Source: VFJJ01 sp031362415 (lineage in GTDB: Bacteria > Actinomycetota > Acidimicrobiia > IMCC26256 > VFJJ01). Taken from it: 53,477 bases of DNA. Below the pieces are notes generated by a model that worked only from the letters and a program-made list of their open reading frames with translations, did not search any database and was not told the origin of the DNA. A program made the position numbers and the translations under genes. This document shows, piece after piece, positions 1-8,460 of this stretch (position 1 is its first letter; every line of letters starts with the position of its first letter). The stretch covers positions 1-53,477 of the forward strand of contig JANLSK010000049.1 of NCBI GenBank assembly GCA_031362415.1, written 5' to 3'.

Positions 1-68
1 CCTTCAGCGCCTTGGCGAAGGAGCCCGAGAGCGCCGGCCATGATGGCCAGATCGAGGTGGAAGATCAC
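1..68 (-). CDS. Possible 5' end of a gene leaving the window
   Basis: A GTG at 68-66 overlaps the TGA of the upstream CNNM gene in a GTGA arrangement and opens a frame that stays open to the window edge. The 22 visible residues begin V-I-F-H-L-D and are moderately hydrophobic. CNNM-family genes often sit in tandem, which would suit a membrane-protein N-terminus, but nothing diagnostic is visible. An ATG at 41-39 in the same frame is an alternative start. No clear ribosome binding site is seen. Confidence 0.25.
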   Translation of the reverse strand, partial: MIFHLDLAIMAGALGLLRQGAE

Positions 69-1375
69 GATCCGGCCTGGCCCCGCTCGATCCTGACCGA
101 GGCGATCCGCAGCCCGTCCATCTCGACGACGGTGAGCGCGACCCCGAGCGCGGTGTCGACCACGACGTCGCCCGCCTCTGGGATGCGGCCGAGCCGGTCG
201 AGGAGGAACCCGGCCAGCGTCTCGTAGTCGCCCTCGGGCAACACCAGCCCGGTTCGCTCGTGCACCTCGTCGGCGTGCGCCCGTCCCTCGAGGGTGACCA
301 CGCCAACCTCGCGCGGGCCCCGCGCCGGAGCCGCAGCCGGGACGACCGGGTCGTACTCGTCCTCGATCTCGCCCACGATCTCTTCGAGGATGTCCTCGAT
401 GGTGACGATCCCGGCGGTGCCGCCGTGTTCGTCGACCACCATGGCGAGGTGCACACCGGCCCGGCGCAGGTCGGTGAGGAGGCTGTCGAGCTCCCGGGTT
501 TCGGGGACGACCACAGGCGGCTTCATGATCCGGGTGACCGACGTGGCCGCTCGGTCGGCCGGGGCGATCTCGAGGACGTCCTTGACGTGTACGAAGCCCA
601 CGATGTCGTCGATGTCGTCGCCCAGGACGGGGAATCGTGAATGCCCGGTGGCTCGCGATCGTTCGACCAGCTCCGCCACCGACGCCGCGCCGGGCAACGT
701 GACGACGTCGACGCGAGGGACGAGAACGTCGAGCGCGCTCTTGCCCGCGAAGCGCACCGCCCGGGTGAGCATCTTCACCTCGTCCTCGGCCAGGTCGAGC
801 TGCTCGGCCGAGCTGCGGATCAGGATTCCCAGCTCGGCCAGCGAACGAACCGAGGCCAGCTCCTCTTTGGACTCCACGTGAAACAGGCGCAGCGTTGCCG
901 TTGCCGTGCTGTCGAGCACGCGAATGAGCGGACGCAGTGCCGTGCTGAACCAGCGCAACGGCCCCGCGAACACCATCGCCGTGGCCACCGGGTTGGCGAT
1001 CGCGAAGCTCTTGGGCATCAGCTCGCCGACCACCATCTGGACGACCGCAGCCAGCACGAGCGCCACCGCCACCGAGATCCCCGAGGCCGAGCTCTCGGGG
1101 GCGCCCAGGGCCTCCACGACCGGTTTCACGAGCCGCCCGATCGTGGGCTCGGCGATGAACCCCAGCACGAGCGACGAGACGGTGATCCCGACCTGGGCTG
1201 CGGAGAGCTGGAACGACAGCTCACGCAGCGACCGCAATACCCCCCGGGCCCGCCGGTTCCCCTCGTCGGCCTGGCGTTGGATCTTGGTCCGGTCGACGGC
1301 GATGAGCGCGAACTCACCGCCGACACATGCCGCGTTCAGCAGAACCAGGAGAAGGACGGCCGAGAGACCGAGCAC
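65..1375 (-). CDS. CNNM/CorC-type (HlyC/CorC family) transporter-like membrane protein
   Basis: This 436-residue protein has the layout of the CNNM/CorC (hemolysin C-like) family, linked to magnesium or cobalt efflux. The N-terminal half is a DUF21 membrane domain with hydrophobic segments at about residues 1-25, 60-80, 95-120 and 130-150, starting with a typical GGEFALIAVDRTK stretch. Two CBS motifs follow at about 205-260 and 268-325 (VPRVDVV, then a segment ending in GTAGIVTIEDILEEIVGEI). The C-terminal 90 residues match the CorC_HlyC domain that follows CBS pairs. Length is normal for the family. The family match is secure; the transported ion is not shown by sequence. Confidence 0.92.
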   Translation of the reverse strand: MLGLSAVLLLVLLNAACVGGEFALIAVDRTKIQRQADEGNRRARGVLRSLRELSFQLSAAQVGITVSSLVLGFIAEPTIGRLVKPVVEALGAPESSASGISVAVALVLAAVVQMVVGELMPKSFAIANPVATAMVFAGPLRWFSTALRPLIRVLDSTATATLRLFHVESKEELASVRSLAELGILIRSSAEQLDLAEDEVKMLTRAVRFAGKSALDVLVPRVDVVTLPGAASVAELVERSRATGHSRFPVLGDDIDDIVGFVHVKDVLEIAPADRAATSVTRIMKPPVVVPETRELDSLLTDLRRAGVHLAMVVDEHGGTAGIVTIEDILEEIVGEIEDEYDPVVPAAAPARGPREVGVVTLEGRAHADEVHERTGLVLPEGDYETLAGFLLDRLGRIPEAGDVVVDTALGVALTVVEMDGLRIASVRIERGQAGS

Positions 1376-1396
1376 GGTATCGATAGGACAGGAAAT

Positions 1397-2524
1397 CTAG
1401 GCGTCGGCGGGCACCGGGGTGGGTGACTCCGGATCGACGGCCTCGACGGGCTCGACCGAGTCGACGGGCTCGACCGCCGGGCGCGTGACCGTCCAACTGA
1501 AGCGGGGCCGGGTACGCCGGAATCGCCGGGCCCCAGGGGTGGGTCGGCTGGTGAGGGCGTGGGCCCGGGCGTCGTGGGCGACACAGGCCCCAGCACCCGT
1601 GATGCCCTCGCCGTCGAGGCGTTCCTGGATCGCGTCGCCGAAACGGCCGCCGAGGAGCTCCGCCATGATCGCCGGCATCGCCTCGGCGTCCTTCAGCATC
1701 CACGAATGACGGCCGCCGTGGACGATCACGAGATCGCCGTCGACCCGGCGGGCGGTGTCGACCGCGGTGCGGACCGGGACCCCCAGGTCACGATCGCCGT
1801 GGAGGACGGCCACGGGCAGCCCGGCCTCCCGAATCCGGTCGAGGACCCCGGCCGAACGTTCGGACCGCCAGAACGACAGCCCGGGACCGGCCAGGCGCCA
1901 GGGCTTGCGAACGTTGGCGACCAGCGTCGGCACGAGCTCCCGGGCCAGGGCCGTGGCGTGCCTCCGGTCGCGAACGATCGGGAAGGTGACAGCGAGATCG
2001 GCGAGGAGCAGCCCACCGAGCGCGCCGGCGAGCGGGGGCCAGACACGGGTGGCGGTCACGATTCGGTCCCAGGTGTCGCCGACGATGGCGTCGACGAGCA
2101 CCAGGCCAAGCACCCGCTCGGGTTGCTCGGCGGCCAGCTCGGCAACCAGACGGCCTCCCATCGAGTGTCCCACCAACATCGCCTGGAGGATGCCCAGATG
2201 GTCGAGGGTCCGAGCCAGCAGCCGGGCGTACTCCTTGAGCTCACGGCCGCCCACCGGGAGGATGTCGGTGCCGCCGTGCCCAGCCGTGTCGACGGCCACG
2301 ACCATGAATCCCTGGGCCACCAGGCGGCTGAGCGTGGCCGCGTAGAGCAGGCCCTCGGCGAGGTACCCGTGGGCGATCACGAGCGGTACACCGTCTCCGG
2401 CGAGCGAGACGCTCACCTCGTGCCCGTCGTCGAGACGCACCTGATGTCGGGCCAGGTGCACCTGGGCCACCCATTCCGATCCACCGGCATCGCGCCGGGG
2501 CCCGGGCCGAGTCTCACCAGCCAC
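1397..2524 (-). CDS. Alpha/beta hydrolase
   Basis: Alpha/beta-hydrolase fold enzyme of 375 residues. Visible landmarks are the oxyanion-hole HG (PLVIAHGY, about 48-54), the nucleophile elbow GHSMGG with Ser near 121, the acid in VLHGDRD and the final His in GGRHSWM. The GTG at 2524 is chosen because GAGGGGG lies six bases upstream; it overlaps the end of the gamma-glutamyltransferase gene by 11 nt, so the two are probably co-transcribed. Translation from farther upstream would need a longer overlap. The last 25 residues are a Pro/Val/Glu/Asp-rich tail encoded by imperfect repeats and look disordered. Substrate unknown. Confidence 0.88.
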   Translation of the reverse strand: MAGETRPGPRRDAGGSEWVAQVHLARHQVRLDDGHEVSVSLAGDGVPLVIAHGYLAEGLLYAATLSRLVAQGFMVVAVDTAGHGGTDILPVGGRELKEYARLLARTLDHLGILQAMLVGHSMGGRLVAELAAEQPERVLGLVLVDAIVGDTWDRIVTATRVWPPLAGALGGLLLADLAVTFPIVRDRRHATALARELVPTLVANVRKPWRLAGPGLSFWRSERSAGVLDRIREAGLPVAVLHGDRDLGVPVRTAVDTARRVDGDLVIVHGGRHSWMLKDAEAMPAIMAELLGGRFGDAIQERLDGEGITGAGACVAHDARAHALTSRPTPGARRFRRTRPRFSWTVTRPAVEPVDSVEPVEAVDPESPTPVPADA

Positions 2525-4136
2525 TGCAGGCCCCCTCGGTTCGCGGATCGCTGGCGCCCTGGTAGCCACGGCCGCCGGCCGGATCGACGACAATGGCGTT
2601 GGCGTGCCCCATCAACGAGTCGGGCCCGGCGATGGCGTGCACCATGTGCCCCTTGGCTCGCAGCCCGTCGAGCGTGGCCGCAGGGAACCCGGGCTCCACG
2701 AGCACCTCCCAGCCGAAGGGCGACACGAACCAGCGGGGCGCAGCCAGAGCATCGGCAACGTCGGCCCCGTCATCGACGAGCCGGGTGAGGAGCTGCACCT
2801 GGGTCTGGGCCTGGCCGTCACCGCCCATCGCCCCGAACGCCATCCAGGGACGGCCGTTGCGCAACGCCATCGCCGGGATCAACGTGTGCGGCGGCTGGCG
2901 TCCCGGCCCCACGACCCCGACGGCATCGGGATCGAGCCGGAACCCCGCGCCCCGGTTGTGGAGGGTGATCCCCCAGCCGGCAACGGTGATCCCGGAGCCG
3001 AAGCCCCGGTAGTTCGACTGGATCAAGCTCACGATCATTCCATCGGCATCGGCGGCGCACAGGTACACCGTTCCGCCCGGGAGGGGCCGAGCCGGGGCCA
3101 AGGTCGCGGCCCGCTCGGGGTCGATGCGTGAGGCCAGATCGCCGATGTGCTCGCCGTCGAGGAGCGCGTCGACGGTGGTGCGCATGTGGGCCGGGTCGGC
3201 GAGATGGGCGCCGCGCTGCGAGAGGGTCGCTCGTACCACCTCGATCAGCCGGTGCTCGCGCTCGCCGCCATCACTAGGAAGCGGGCCCAGCGCGTCGAGC
3301 ATCCGCAGAGCCTGGAGGACGGCTATCCCTTGAGTTGGGGGCGGCATCTCGACGATCGTCGTGGCCTCCCGGTAGCGAGCCGTGATCGGCACCCGCCAGC
3401 GGCTCGCCCCGAGGCCGGCTATGAGATCGTCGATGGTGTGGAGCCCGCCGCTCGCTCGGAGCGTCTCGACGATCGCTGCGGCCATGGCGCCCCGATAGAA
3501 CGGCTCGGGCCCTTGTGCCGCAAGGGTTTCCAGTGTCGTTGCCAGGGCCGGCTGCACGAGCCGGCTGCCTGCCGCAGCGTCGCCGTACACGGCTCGCCAC
3601 CCGGCCGTGACGTGCGCCGAGCCCCGGACCGCGTCGACGCCGGCAACACCCGTCTCCGACAGTACGAAGCCGTCGGAGGCGTAGCCGATGGCCGTGGCGG
3701 CCAAGGCGCCGAAGCTCCGGGTGCCGAAGCGCTCGAGCAGCGTGAACCAGCCGTCGACAGCACCGGGCACGGTGACCGTGTGCGGCCCGAACTCGGGGAA
3801 GGGTCGTGTGGCCGCACCGAGATCGGGCGCGTCCAAGGCGGCGAGCACGGCCTGGCGGGTCGCGGCGGCCGGCGCCCGTCCGGCAGCGTCGAGCGCATGG
3901 ACCGTGCCACCGTCGTACACGAGCGCGAAGAGGTCGCCTCCCACGCCGCACGCATGGGGTGTGACCACGGCCAGCACGAGGTTGGCGGCCACGGCGGCGT
4001 CGACGGCATTGCCGCCCTCGGCGAGGACCGCGGCGCCGGCGGACGCCGCGAGATGGTGTGGCGCGGCCACGCAGCCGTTCGGGAACCGAGCGGCCCCGGA
4101 TGCGGCGGAGATCGGGGCCGGCTGGGGTCCGGTCAT
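2514..4136 (-). CDS. Gamma-glutamyltransferase family protein
   Basis: N-terminal nucleophile hydrolase of 540 residues, normal for the family, which cleaves gamma-glutamyl bonds such as that of glutathione. The start follows FPNGCVAAPHHLAA, then GGNAVDAAVAANLVLAV and CGVGGDLFAL, all standard for the large-subunit half. The self-processing site is GGTVYLCAADADG; the Thr would become the small-subunit N-terminus and nucleophile. FGSGI and GGDGQAQTQVQ further support the family. No signal peptide is obvious, so the protein may be cytoplasmic. The ATG at 4136 overlaps the preceding stop as ATGA, so the gene is translationally coupled to the nitrobindin-like gene. In a mycothiol-using actinomycete the substrate need not be glutathione. 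Confidence 0.93.
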   Translation of the reverse strand: MTGPQPAPISAASGAARFPNGCVAAPHHLAASAGAAVLAEGGNAVDAAVAANLVLAVVTPHACGVGGDLFALVYDGGTVHALDAAGRAPAAATRQAVLAALDAPDLGAATRPFPEFGPHTVTVPGAVDGWFTLLERFGTRSFGALAATAIGYASDGFVLSETGVAGVDAVRGSAHVTAGWRAVYGDAAAGSRLVQPALATTLETLAAQGPEPFYRGAMAAAIVETLRASGGLHTIDDLIAGLGASRWRVPITARYREATTIVEMPPPTQGIAVLQALRMLDALGPLPSDGGEREHRLIEVVRATLSQRGAHLADPAHMRTTVDALLDGEHIGDLASRIDPERAATLAPARPLPGGTVYLCAADADGMIVSLIQSNYRGFGSGITVAGWGITLHNRGAGFRLDPDAVGVVGPGRQPPHTLIPAMALRNGRPWMAFGAMGGDGQAQTQVQLLTRLVDDGADVADALAAPRWFVSPFGWEVLVEPGFPAATLDGLRAKGHMVHAIAGPDSLMGHANAIVVDPAGGRGYQGASDPRTEGACSGW

Positions 4137-4660
4137 GCTCCGACGCGGCGAAGCGTTGCCGTGAGGTGATGCTGCAACGGCAGGCCGACGGCCGCCATCG
4201 CCAGTGTGTACCTGAGCTCGTCGCCGTCGAAGGTGAGCTCGCGAACGACGTCGGTGACCACCTTGGCCGACGGGGTGCAGGTGATCGAGCCGACGCTGCG
4301 CAACACGCCGTCGCTCCACGACGCGACGCCGAGCTCCAGATGGCCCGTCGGCATGCTCAGCACGAGCTCGACGGGCGTGGCGGTGTGCGCCCCGACGGCC
4401 GGGTCGGCGTGGGGCTGGGGCCGAAGAAAGCCGGTCTCGGCGTGGAGGGGTCGCCCGGCCGGTCCGGGATCGGTGGCCTCGAGCGCCCAGGTGCGCTGGC
4501 TGTACGCCAGGAACGGCTTGCCGTTGTGCGTGAACGTGATCTCCTCGCCGTATCCGAAGCTCGGGATCGTGGGGTAGACGCCGGTTCCCTCGCCGCGCCA
4601 GGTGCCCACCAGACCAGCGAGCGGAGCGCACAGGGCGTGGAGGGCTGGCGGCGCGCTCAT
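4133..4660 (-). CDS. Nitrobindin-like FABP-fold heme-binding protein (DUF1794/THAP4 type)
   Basis: This 175-residue protein matches the nitrobindin family: a ten-stranded beta barrel that binds ferric heme and, in characterised actinobacterial members, isomerises peroxynitrite. The family signature GxWxGxG appears as GTWRGEGTG near residue 17, followed by FGYGEEITFTHNGKPFL and a C-terminal LQHHLTATLRRV that holds candidate heme-ligand histidines. The start is the ATG at 4660 because the family begins shortly before the GxWxGxG signature. Its stop overlaps the gamma-glutamyltransferase start. Confidence 0.88.
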   Translation of the reverse strand: MSAPPALHALCAPLAGLVGTWRGEGTGVYPTIPSFGYGEEITFTHNGKPFLAYSQRTWALEATDPGPAGRPLHAETGFLRPQPHADPAVGAHTATPVELVLSMPTGHLELGVASWSDGVLRSVGSITCTPSAKVVTDVVRELTFDGDELRYTLAMAAVGLPLQHHLTATLRRVGA

Positions 4661-4732
4661 GCCTGAGAAGGTAGCCCCGCCACACCGCCGGGCGTGTGAC
4701 ACCCGCAGCGTGCGTGACATCAGACGGAGCGT

Positions 4733-4759
4733 GGGCGCAACGGGCGCAACGGGCTCAAC
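4733..4759. repeat. Three 9-bp tandem repeats over a stop codon
   Basis: GGGCGCAAC occurs twice and is followed by GGGCTCAAC. The single base difference creates the TGA of the minus-strand VOC gene. One of five such repeat-over-stop arrangements in the window. Confidence 0.9.
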
Positions 4760-5156
4760 CGGGCCGGGCGAAGAGCTCCAGCGCGATGTTGTCGGGGTCG
4801 CGAAACGCCAGCACGTGGCCGTACTGCACGTCCTGCACCGGCGTGTGCTCGACACCGAGCGCGTCGAGGCGGGCCGCCCAGGCCACGAGCTCGGCCCGAT
4901 CGGCGACGAGGAACGAGAGGTGGTCGAGGCCGGTGCGGCGCTCGTCGAAGAGATCACGTGGCGAACGCGGGTGACACCCCAGGCAGATGGTGATCCGGGT
5001 CGCCGGATGCTGCATGAGGACCATCGTGTGCCCGTTGTCCTCGAGCTCCTCGAGGATCGCCAGGCCCAGCACCTCGTGGTACCAGCGGGCCGATCCCCTC
5101 GGGTTGCGCACGGTCAGGTCGACGTGGGCGATACCGAGGAACTCGGGGTTGGTCAT
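4755..5156 (-). CDS. VOC (glyoxalase/dioxygenase-fold) family protein
   Basis: A 133-residue single-module vicinal-oxygen-chelate protein. It shows GIAHVDLTVRN at the N-terminus (first metal-ligand His), WYHEVLGL, LDHLSFLV with a central His, and ends with FRDPDNIALELF holding the terminal Glu ligand. The pattern fits a metal-dependent glyoxalase or dioxygenase, but the substrate cannot be read from sequence. The start is the ATG at 5156; a TTG start eight codons upstream is possible but less likely. The stop codon lies inside a triple 9-bp tandem repeat. Confidence 0.88.
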   Translation of the reverse strand: MTNPEFLGIAHVDLTVRNPRGSARWYHEVLGLAILEELEDNGHTMVLMQHPATRITICLGCHPRSPRDLFDERRTGLDHLSFLVADRAELVAWAARLDALGVEHTPVQDVQYGHVLAFRDPDNIALELFARPG

Positions 5157-5220
5157 CGTGCGAGCGGCCGAGGTCGGCAACGGATCGGCGCGAAACCGCT
5201 GCAGCCGACCGAGGGGCCGG

Positions 5221-6186
5221 TCAGCTCCGAGCCTTGATGGCTTCGATGAGCTTGGGCAGCACCTTGTGCACGTCGCCCACGATGCCGAGGTCGGCCACCG
5301 AGAAGATGGGAGCCTCGCCGTCCTTGTTGACGGCGATGATGTTGTCGGAACCCTTCATGCCCACCATGTGCTGGGTCGCGCCGGAGATGCCGCAGGCGAT
5401 GTACAGCTTGGGCTTGACGACCTTGCCGGTCTGGCCGACCTGCTTGGAGTACGGCACCCACCCGGCGTCGACGATCGCTCGCGACGCCCCGCTGGCGCCC
5501 TTGAGCAGCTTGGCCAGCTCATCGACCATGGCGTACGCCTCGGCTGAACCGAGACCACGACCGCCGGACACCACGATCGTGGCGTCTTCGAGCTTGGGGC
5601 CTTCCTGAGCCTCGACGTGGCGCTCGGTGACCCGGGTCTCGCCGGCCCGGCCGGTGTCGACGGCAGCGACGGCAACGACCGTGGCCGGTGCGCCGCCCGA
5701 CGGCTCGGCGTTGAACGACTTGGGGCGGGCCATGGCCAGCTTCGTACCGGCCCCGGTCAGCACGGTGTCGATGAGCGTGTTGCCGCCGAAGATCGCCGTG
5801 CCCACGACCACGGCGTCGCCGTCGAGCGCCAAGGCGGTGGCGTTGGTGACGACGTTGGCGTCGAGGCGCACCGAGACGTGGGCGCAGACGTCACGGCCTT
5901 CGTACGACTGGGCGAACAAGACGAGGTCGGGAGTGTGCTCGGCGACGGCTGCGGCCAACGCAGCGGCGACCGGCGCGCCAGCGAGGGTCTCGCCGAGCTC
6001 GAGGTGATACAGCGTCGTGACGCCATACTCCCCGAGCGCCCCGGCCAGGTCGGCCCCACCGGGACCGGCCACCCACGCCTCGACGGTGGTGCCGAGCTCG
6101 CGGGCCTTGGTGAGCAACTCGAGGGTTGCGCTCGTGGGCACGCCAGCGACGGCTTCGGCGTAGACCCAGACCTTGGAGAGTGCCAT
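5221..6186 (-). CDS. etfA: Electron transfer flavoprotein alpha subunit
   Basis: EtfA, 321 residues, the FAD-binding subunit of the heterodimeric electron transfer flavoprotein that carries electrons from acyl-CoA and other dehydrogenases to the quinone pool. The C-terminal domain carries the family signature: SGGRGLGS, then KVVKPKLYIACGISGAT, HMVGMKGSDNIIAVN and a final GIVGDVHKVLP. Length is normal. The ATG at 6186 is preceded by a purine-rich AAGAGAGAA. It lies 72 nt downstream of etfB on the same strand, the usual etfBA order. Confidence 0.97.
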   Translation of the reverse strand: MALSKVWVYAEAVAGVPTSATLELLTKARELGTTVEAWVAGPGGADLAGALGEYGVTTLYHLELGETLAGAPVAAALAAAVAEHTPDLVLFAQSYEGRDVCAHVSVRLDANVVTNATALALDGDAVVVGTAIFGGNTLIDTVLTGAGTKLAMARPKSFNAEPSGGAPATVVAVAAVDTGRAGETRVTERHVEAQEGPKLEDATIVVSGGRGLGSAEAYAMVDELAKLLKGASGASRAIVDAGWVPYSKQVGQTGKVVKPKLYIACGISGATQHMVGMKGSDNIIAVNKDGEAPIFSVADLGIVGDVHKVLPKLIEAIKARS

Positions 6187-6232
6187 GGTGTTCTCTCTTC
6201 TCTCGTTCTCGAGCGAGGCCCGTGGGGCCGCT

Positions 6233-6268
6233 CAGATGACGCAGATGACGCAGACGACTCAGATGACC
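6233..6268. repeat. Four 9-bp tandem repeats over the etfB stop
   Basis: CAGATGACG occurs twice, then CAGACGACT and CAGATGACC. The etfB stop (6261-6259) is in this array. Reading on past the TGA in frame gives eight further codons (Val, Val, Cys, Val, Ile, Cys, Val, Ile) and then a second TGA, because the units carry TGA or TGC at the same place. Confidence 0.9.
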
Positions 6269-7041
6269 TTGAGCGCTTCGAGATAGGCCACGACACGCTC
6301 GTGCGCCGTGCCGTCGTCCTCGACCTTCTCCCCGGCCTGACGGGCGGGGGCCGCGGCCACGTTCACGATGTCCTGGCCCGAACCGGCCCAGCCTGCGGCA
6401 TCGACGGCGAGACCCAGATCAGCGGCCGTGCACTTGTCGACCGGCTTGTTCTTGGCGGCCATGATCCCCTTGAACGACGGGTAGCGGGGCTCGACCACAC
6501 CGGCCGTCACCGACACCACGGCCGGGAGCGTCGACTCGACCGTGTCGTAGCCGGCCTCGGTCTGGCGCTGGATCGTGACGGCCGCGCCGGCGATCTCGAT
6601 CTTCTTGGCGAAGGTGAGCGACGGCCAGCCGAGCAGCTCGGCGACGGCCGCCGGGACGATGCCCGTGTAGCCGTCGGTCGACTCCGTCGCTGCGAGCACG
6701 AGGTCGATGCTTCCGGCCCGCTCGACGGCCCGGGCAATGACCTTGGCCGTCGTGAGCGCACCCGAGCCGGCCAGGACCGGATCGGAGACGAGCACGGCGC
6801 GGGCGGCGCCCATGGCCAGGGCGGTGCGCAAACCCGACACCTCGTCGTTGGGGGCCATGGAGATCAGTACGACCTCGCCCCCTCCGGCAGCCTCGACGAG
6901 CTGGAGGGCCATCTCGACCCCATAGCTGTCGGACTCGTCGAGAATGAGCTTCCCATCTCGCTTGAGCTGCCTGGTGCTGGCGTCGAGAGCGCCGGGCAGA
7001 GCGGGGTCGGGAATCTGCTTGACGCAGACGGCGACGTTCAT
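6259..7041 (-). CDS. etfB: Electron transfer flavoprotein beta subunit
   Basis: EtfB, 260 residues, the AMP-binding partner of EtfA. It begins MNVAVCVKQIPDP as is typical, and carries DSYGVEMALQL, VLAATESTDGYTGIVPAAVAE and the late signature VVEPRYPSFKGIMAAK. GGGAG lies four bases before the ATG. The 124 nt between this start and the end of the upstream flavoprotein gene leaves room for an own promoter, though no strong one is evident. The stop lies in a run of 9-bp tandem repeats. Confidence 0.97.
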   Translation of the reverse strand: MNVAVCVKQIPDPALPGALDASTRQLKRDGKLILDESDSYGVEMALQLVEAAGGGEVVLISMAPNDEVSGLRTALAMGAARAVLVSDPVLAGSGALTTAKVIARAVERAGSIDLVLAATESTDGYTGIVPAAVAELLGWPSLTFAKKIEIAGAAVTIQRQTEAGYDTVESTLPAVVSVTAGVVEPRYPSFKGIMAAKNKPVDKCTAADLGLAVDAAGWAGSGQDIVNVAAAPARQAGEKVEDDGTAHERVVAYLEALKVI

Positions 7042-7165
7042 ACTGCTCCCGGGGAGGATCGCCCGCGCCGATGCTCGGCCCGGGCCAGTTTTGGTCGAGT
7101 GATCATGCCGCAGAGCCTCGCGTAGCGACGAAATCGAGCCCCGTGGTCACGCTCCCGGACGGATG

Positions 7166-8389
7166 TCACATACGGACGCCGGGCCCGGACAGGGCACCGC
7201 GCTTCCAGCGTCGGGGCGTGAGCAGCAACCCGCGCGGGTAGTCCTCCCACATCCAACGGGCGAAGCTCCGGCGGGTCCAGTCGGTGCTGTCGACCAGACG
7301 CAGCGACACGCGCGACAGACGGGGACGCTGTATCACCGCAGCGACGCCCCGGGCGAAGCGCTGATCGACGGCAAGGTCACGAGCCACCCGACGTTCGTAG
7401 GCGTCGGTGACGATGCTCGGCGACGCGAACCCACCTCCGGCCACCACCGCCTGCGCGGCCCAGGCTCCGGTCTCGAGCGCCTGTGCGATGCCTTCACCAG
7501 TGAGCGGATCCCCAGCAGCCGCAGCGTCTCCGACGAACAGCACGCGTCCGGCGGTGAGGGGACGGCGGTCGAGCCGGGCGGGGATGGGCCAGGCCCGGTG
7601 GTCATCGAGCGGACGGGCGTCGCCCAGGATCGCCCGTACGACAGGGGTCGCGAGCAGCTCGGGCCAGAGCCGGGCCAGGTAGCGCGTCGTCACGCCGGGA
7701 AGCCGGTGCACCCCGAAGCCCACGTTGGCCAGACCGCCGGCCAACGGGAAGACCCAGAGGTAGCCAGGGAGCAGCTCCTCGATGAAGACGACATGCAGAC
7801 GCGTGTCATGAAACCCTTGGAAATACTGGCGAAACGCGTGCATCTCACCGAGATACGGCGAGGTGGTGGCCGGCGACGGCACGTCGAGGCTCTTGCGCAC
7901 GCTCGACCACATCCCGTCGGCGGCGACAAGGAACCGGGCTGCGATCTCGCGCCCGTCGGCCAGGTCGCTCACGACACGACCAGCTTCGTGGCGCACCCGG
8001 ATGACACCACAGCCTTCGACGACCTCCGCCCCCTCGGCCCGGGCCCTGGCCACGAGGGCACCGTCGAGATCGCGACGGGTGACGGTTGCCGCGAACAGAC
8101 CGTCGCCGGGAAGCGGGAGCACCACGCGTCGACCGTCGGGACCGGTCAGGACCGTCTCGCGGATCGGCATCCACGACGCCAGCCCCGTCGGCTCGAAACC
8201 CAGTGAGGCCAAGGTGCGCAAGGCTCCGACGGTGAGCCCGTCGCCGCAGGTCTTGTCGCGCGGGAAGGTGGCCTTGTCGAGGACCTGCACGCTCAGCCCG
8301 GCCCGACGGCCTTCGATCGCGGCGGCACAACCGGCCGGCCCGGCCCCCACCACCAGCAGATCGATCTGTTCGTTCACCCCGCCGGCCAT
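7166..8389 (-). CDS. Geranylgeranyl-reductase-family FAD-dependent oxidoreductase
   Basis: FAD-dependent oxidoreductase of 407 residues in the geranylgeranyl reductase / digeranylgeranylglycerophospholipid reductase group. The N-terminus holds the dinucleotide-binding VVGAGPAGCAAA (about 12-23), then FPRDKTCGDGLT, diagnostic of the group, and a second FAD motif VLFVGDAAAAGDPLTGEGI (about 280). Members reduce prenyl chains of lipids or quinones (for example menaquinone) or act as FixC-like ETF:quinone oxidoreductases. Placement directly upstream of etfBA on the same strand makes an ETF-linked role plausible, but a FixX ferredoxin is absent here. Confidence 0.87.
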   Translation of the reverse strand: MAGGVNEQIDLLVVGAGPAGCAAAIEGRRAGLSVQVLDKATFPRDKTCGDGLTVGALRTLASLGFEPTGLASWMPIRETVLTGPDGRRVVLPLPGDGLFAATVTRRDLDGALVARARAEGAEVVEGCGVIRVRHEAGRVVSDLADGREIAARFLVAADGMWSSVRKSLDVPSPATTSPYLGEMHAFRQYFQGFHDTRLHVVFIEELLPGYLWVFPLAGGLANVGFGVHRLPGVTTRYLARLWPELLATPVVRAILGDARPLDDHRAWPIPARLDRRPLTAGRVLFVGDAAAAGDPLTGEGIAQALETGAWAAQAVVAGGGFASPSIVTDAYERRVARDLAVDQRFARGVAAVIQRPRLSRVSLRLVDSTDWTRRSFARWMWEDYPRGLLLTPRRWKRGALSGPGVRM

Positions 8390-8460
8390 GGGTCGACCGT
8401 AGCGGGCACGCCCGCCCGACCGGCAACGACTCCTGGGGCCTTGGGCCCTGGGTTACAGCG

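Noticed and set aside
1559..2788. A 409-codon plus-strand frame
   Set aside because: Antisense to the alpha/beta hydrolase and gamma-glutamyltransferase genes, without domain motifs.
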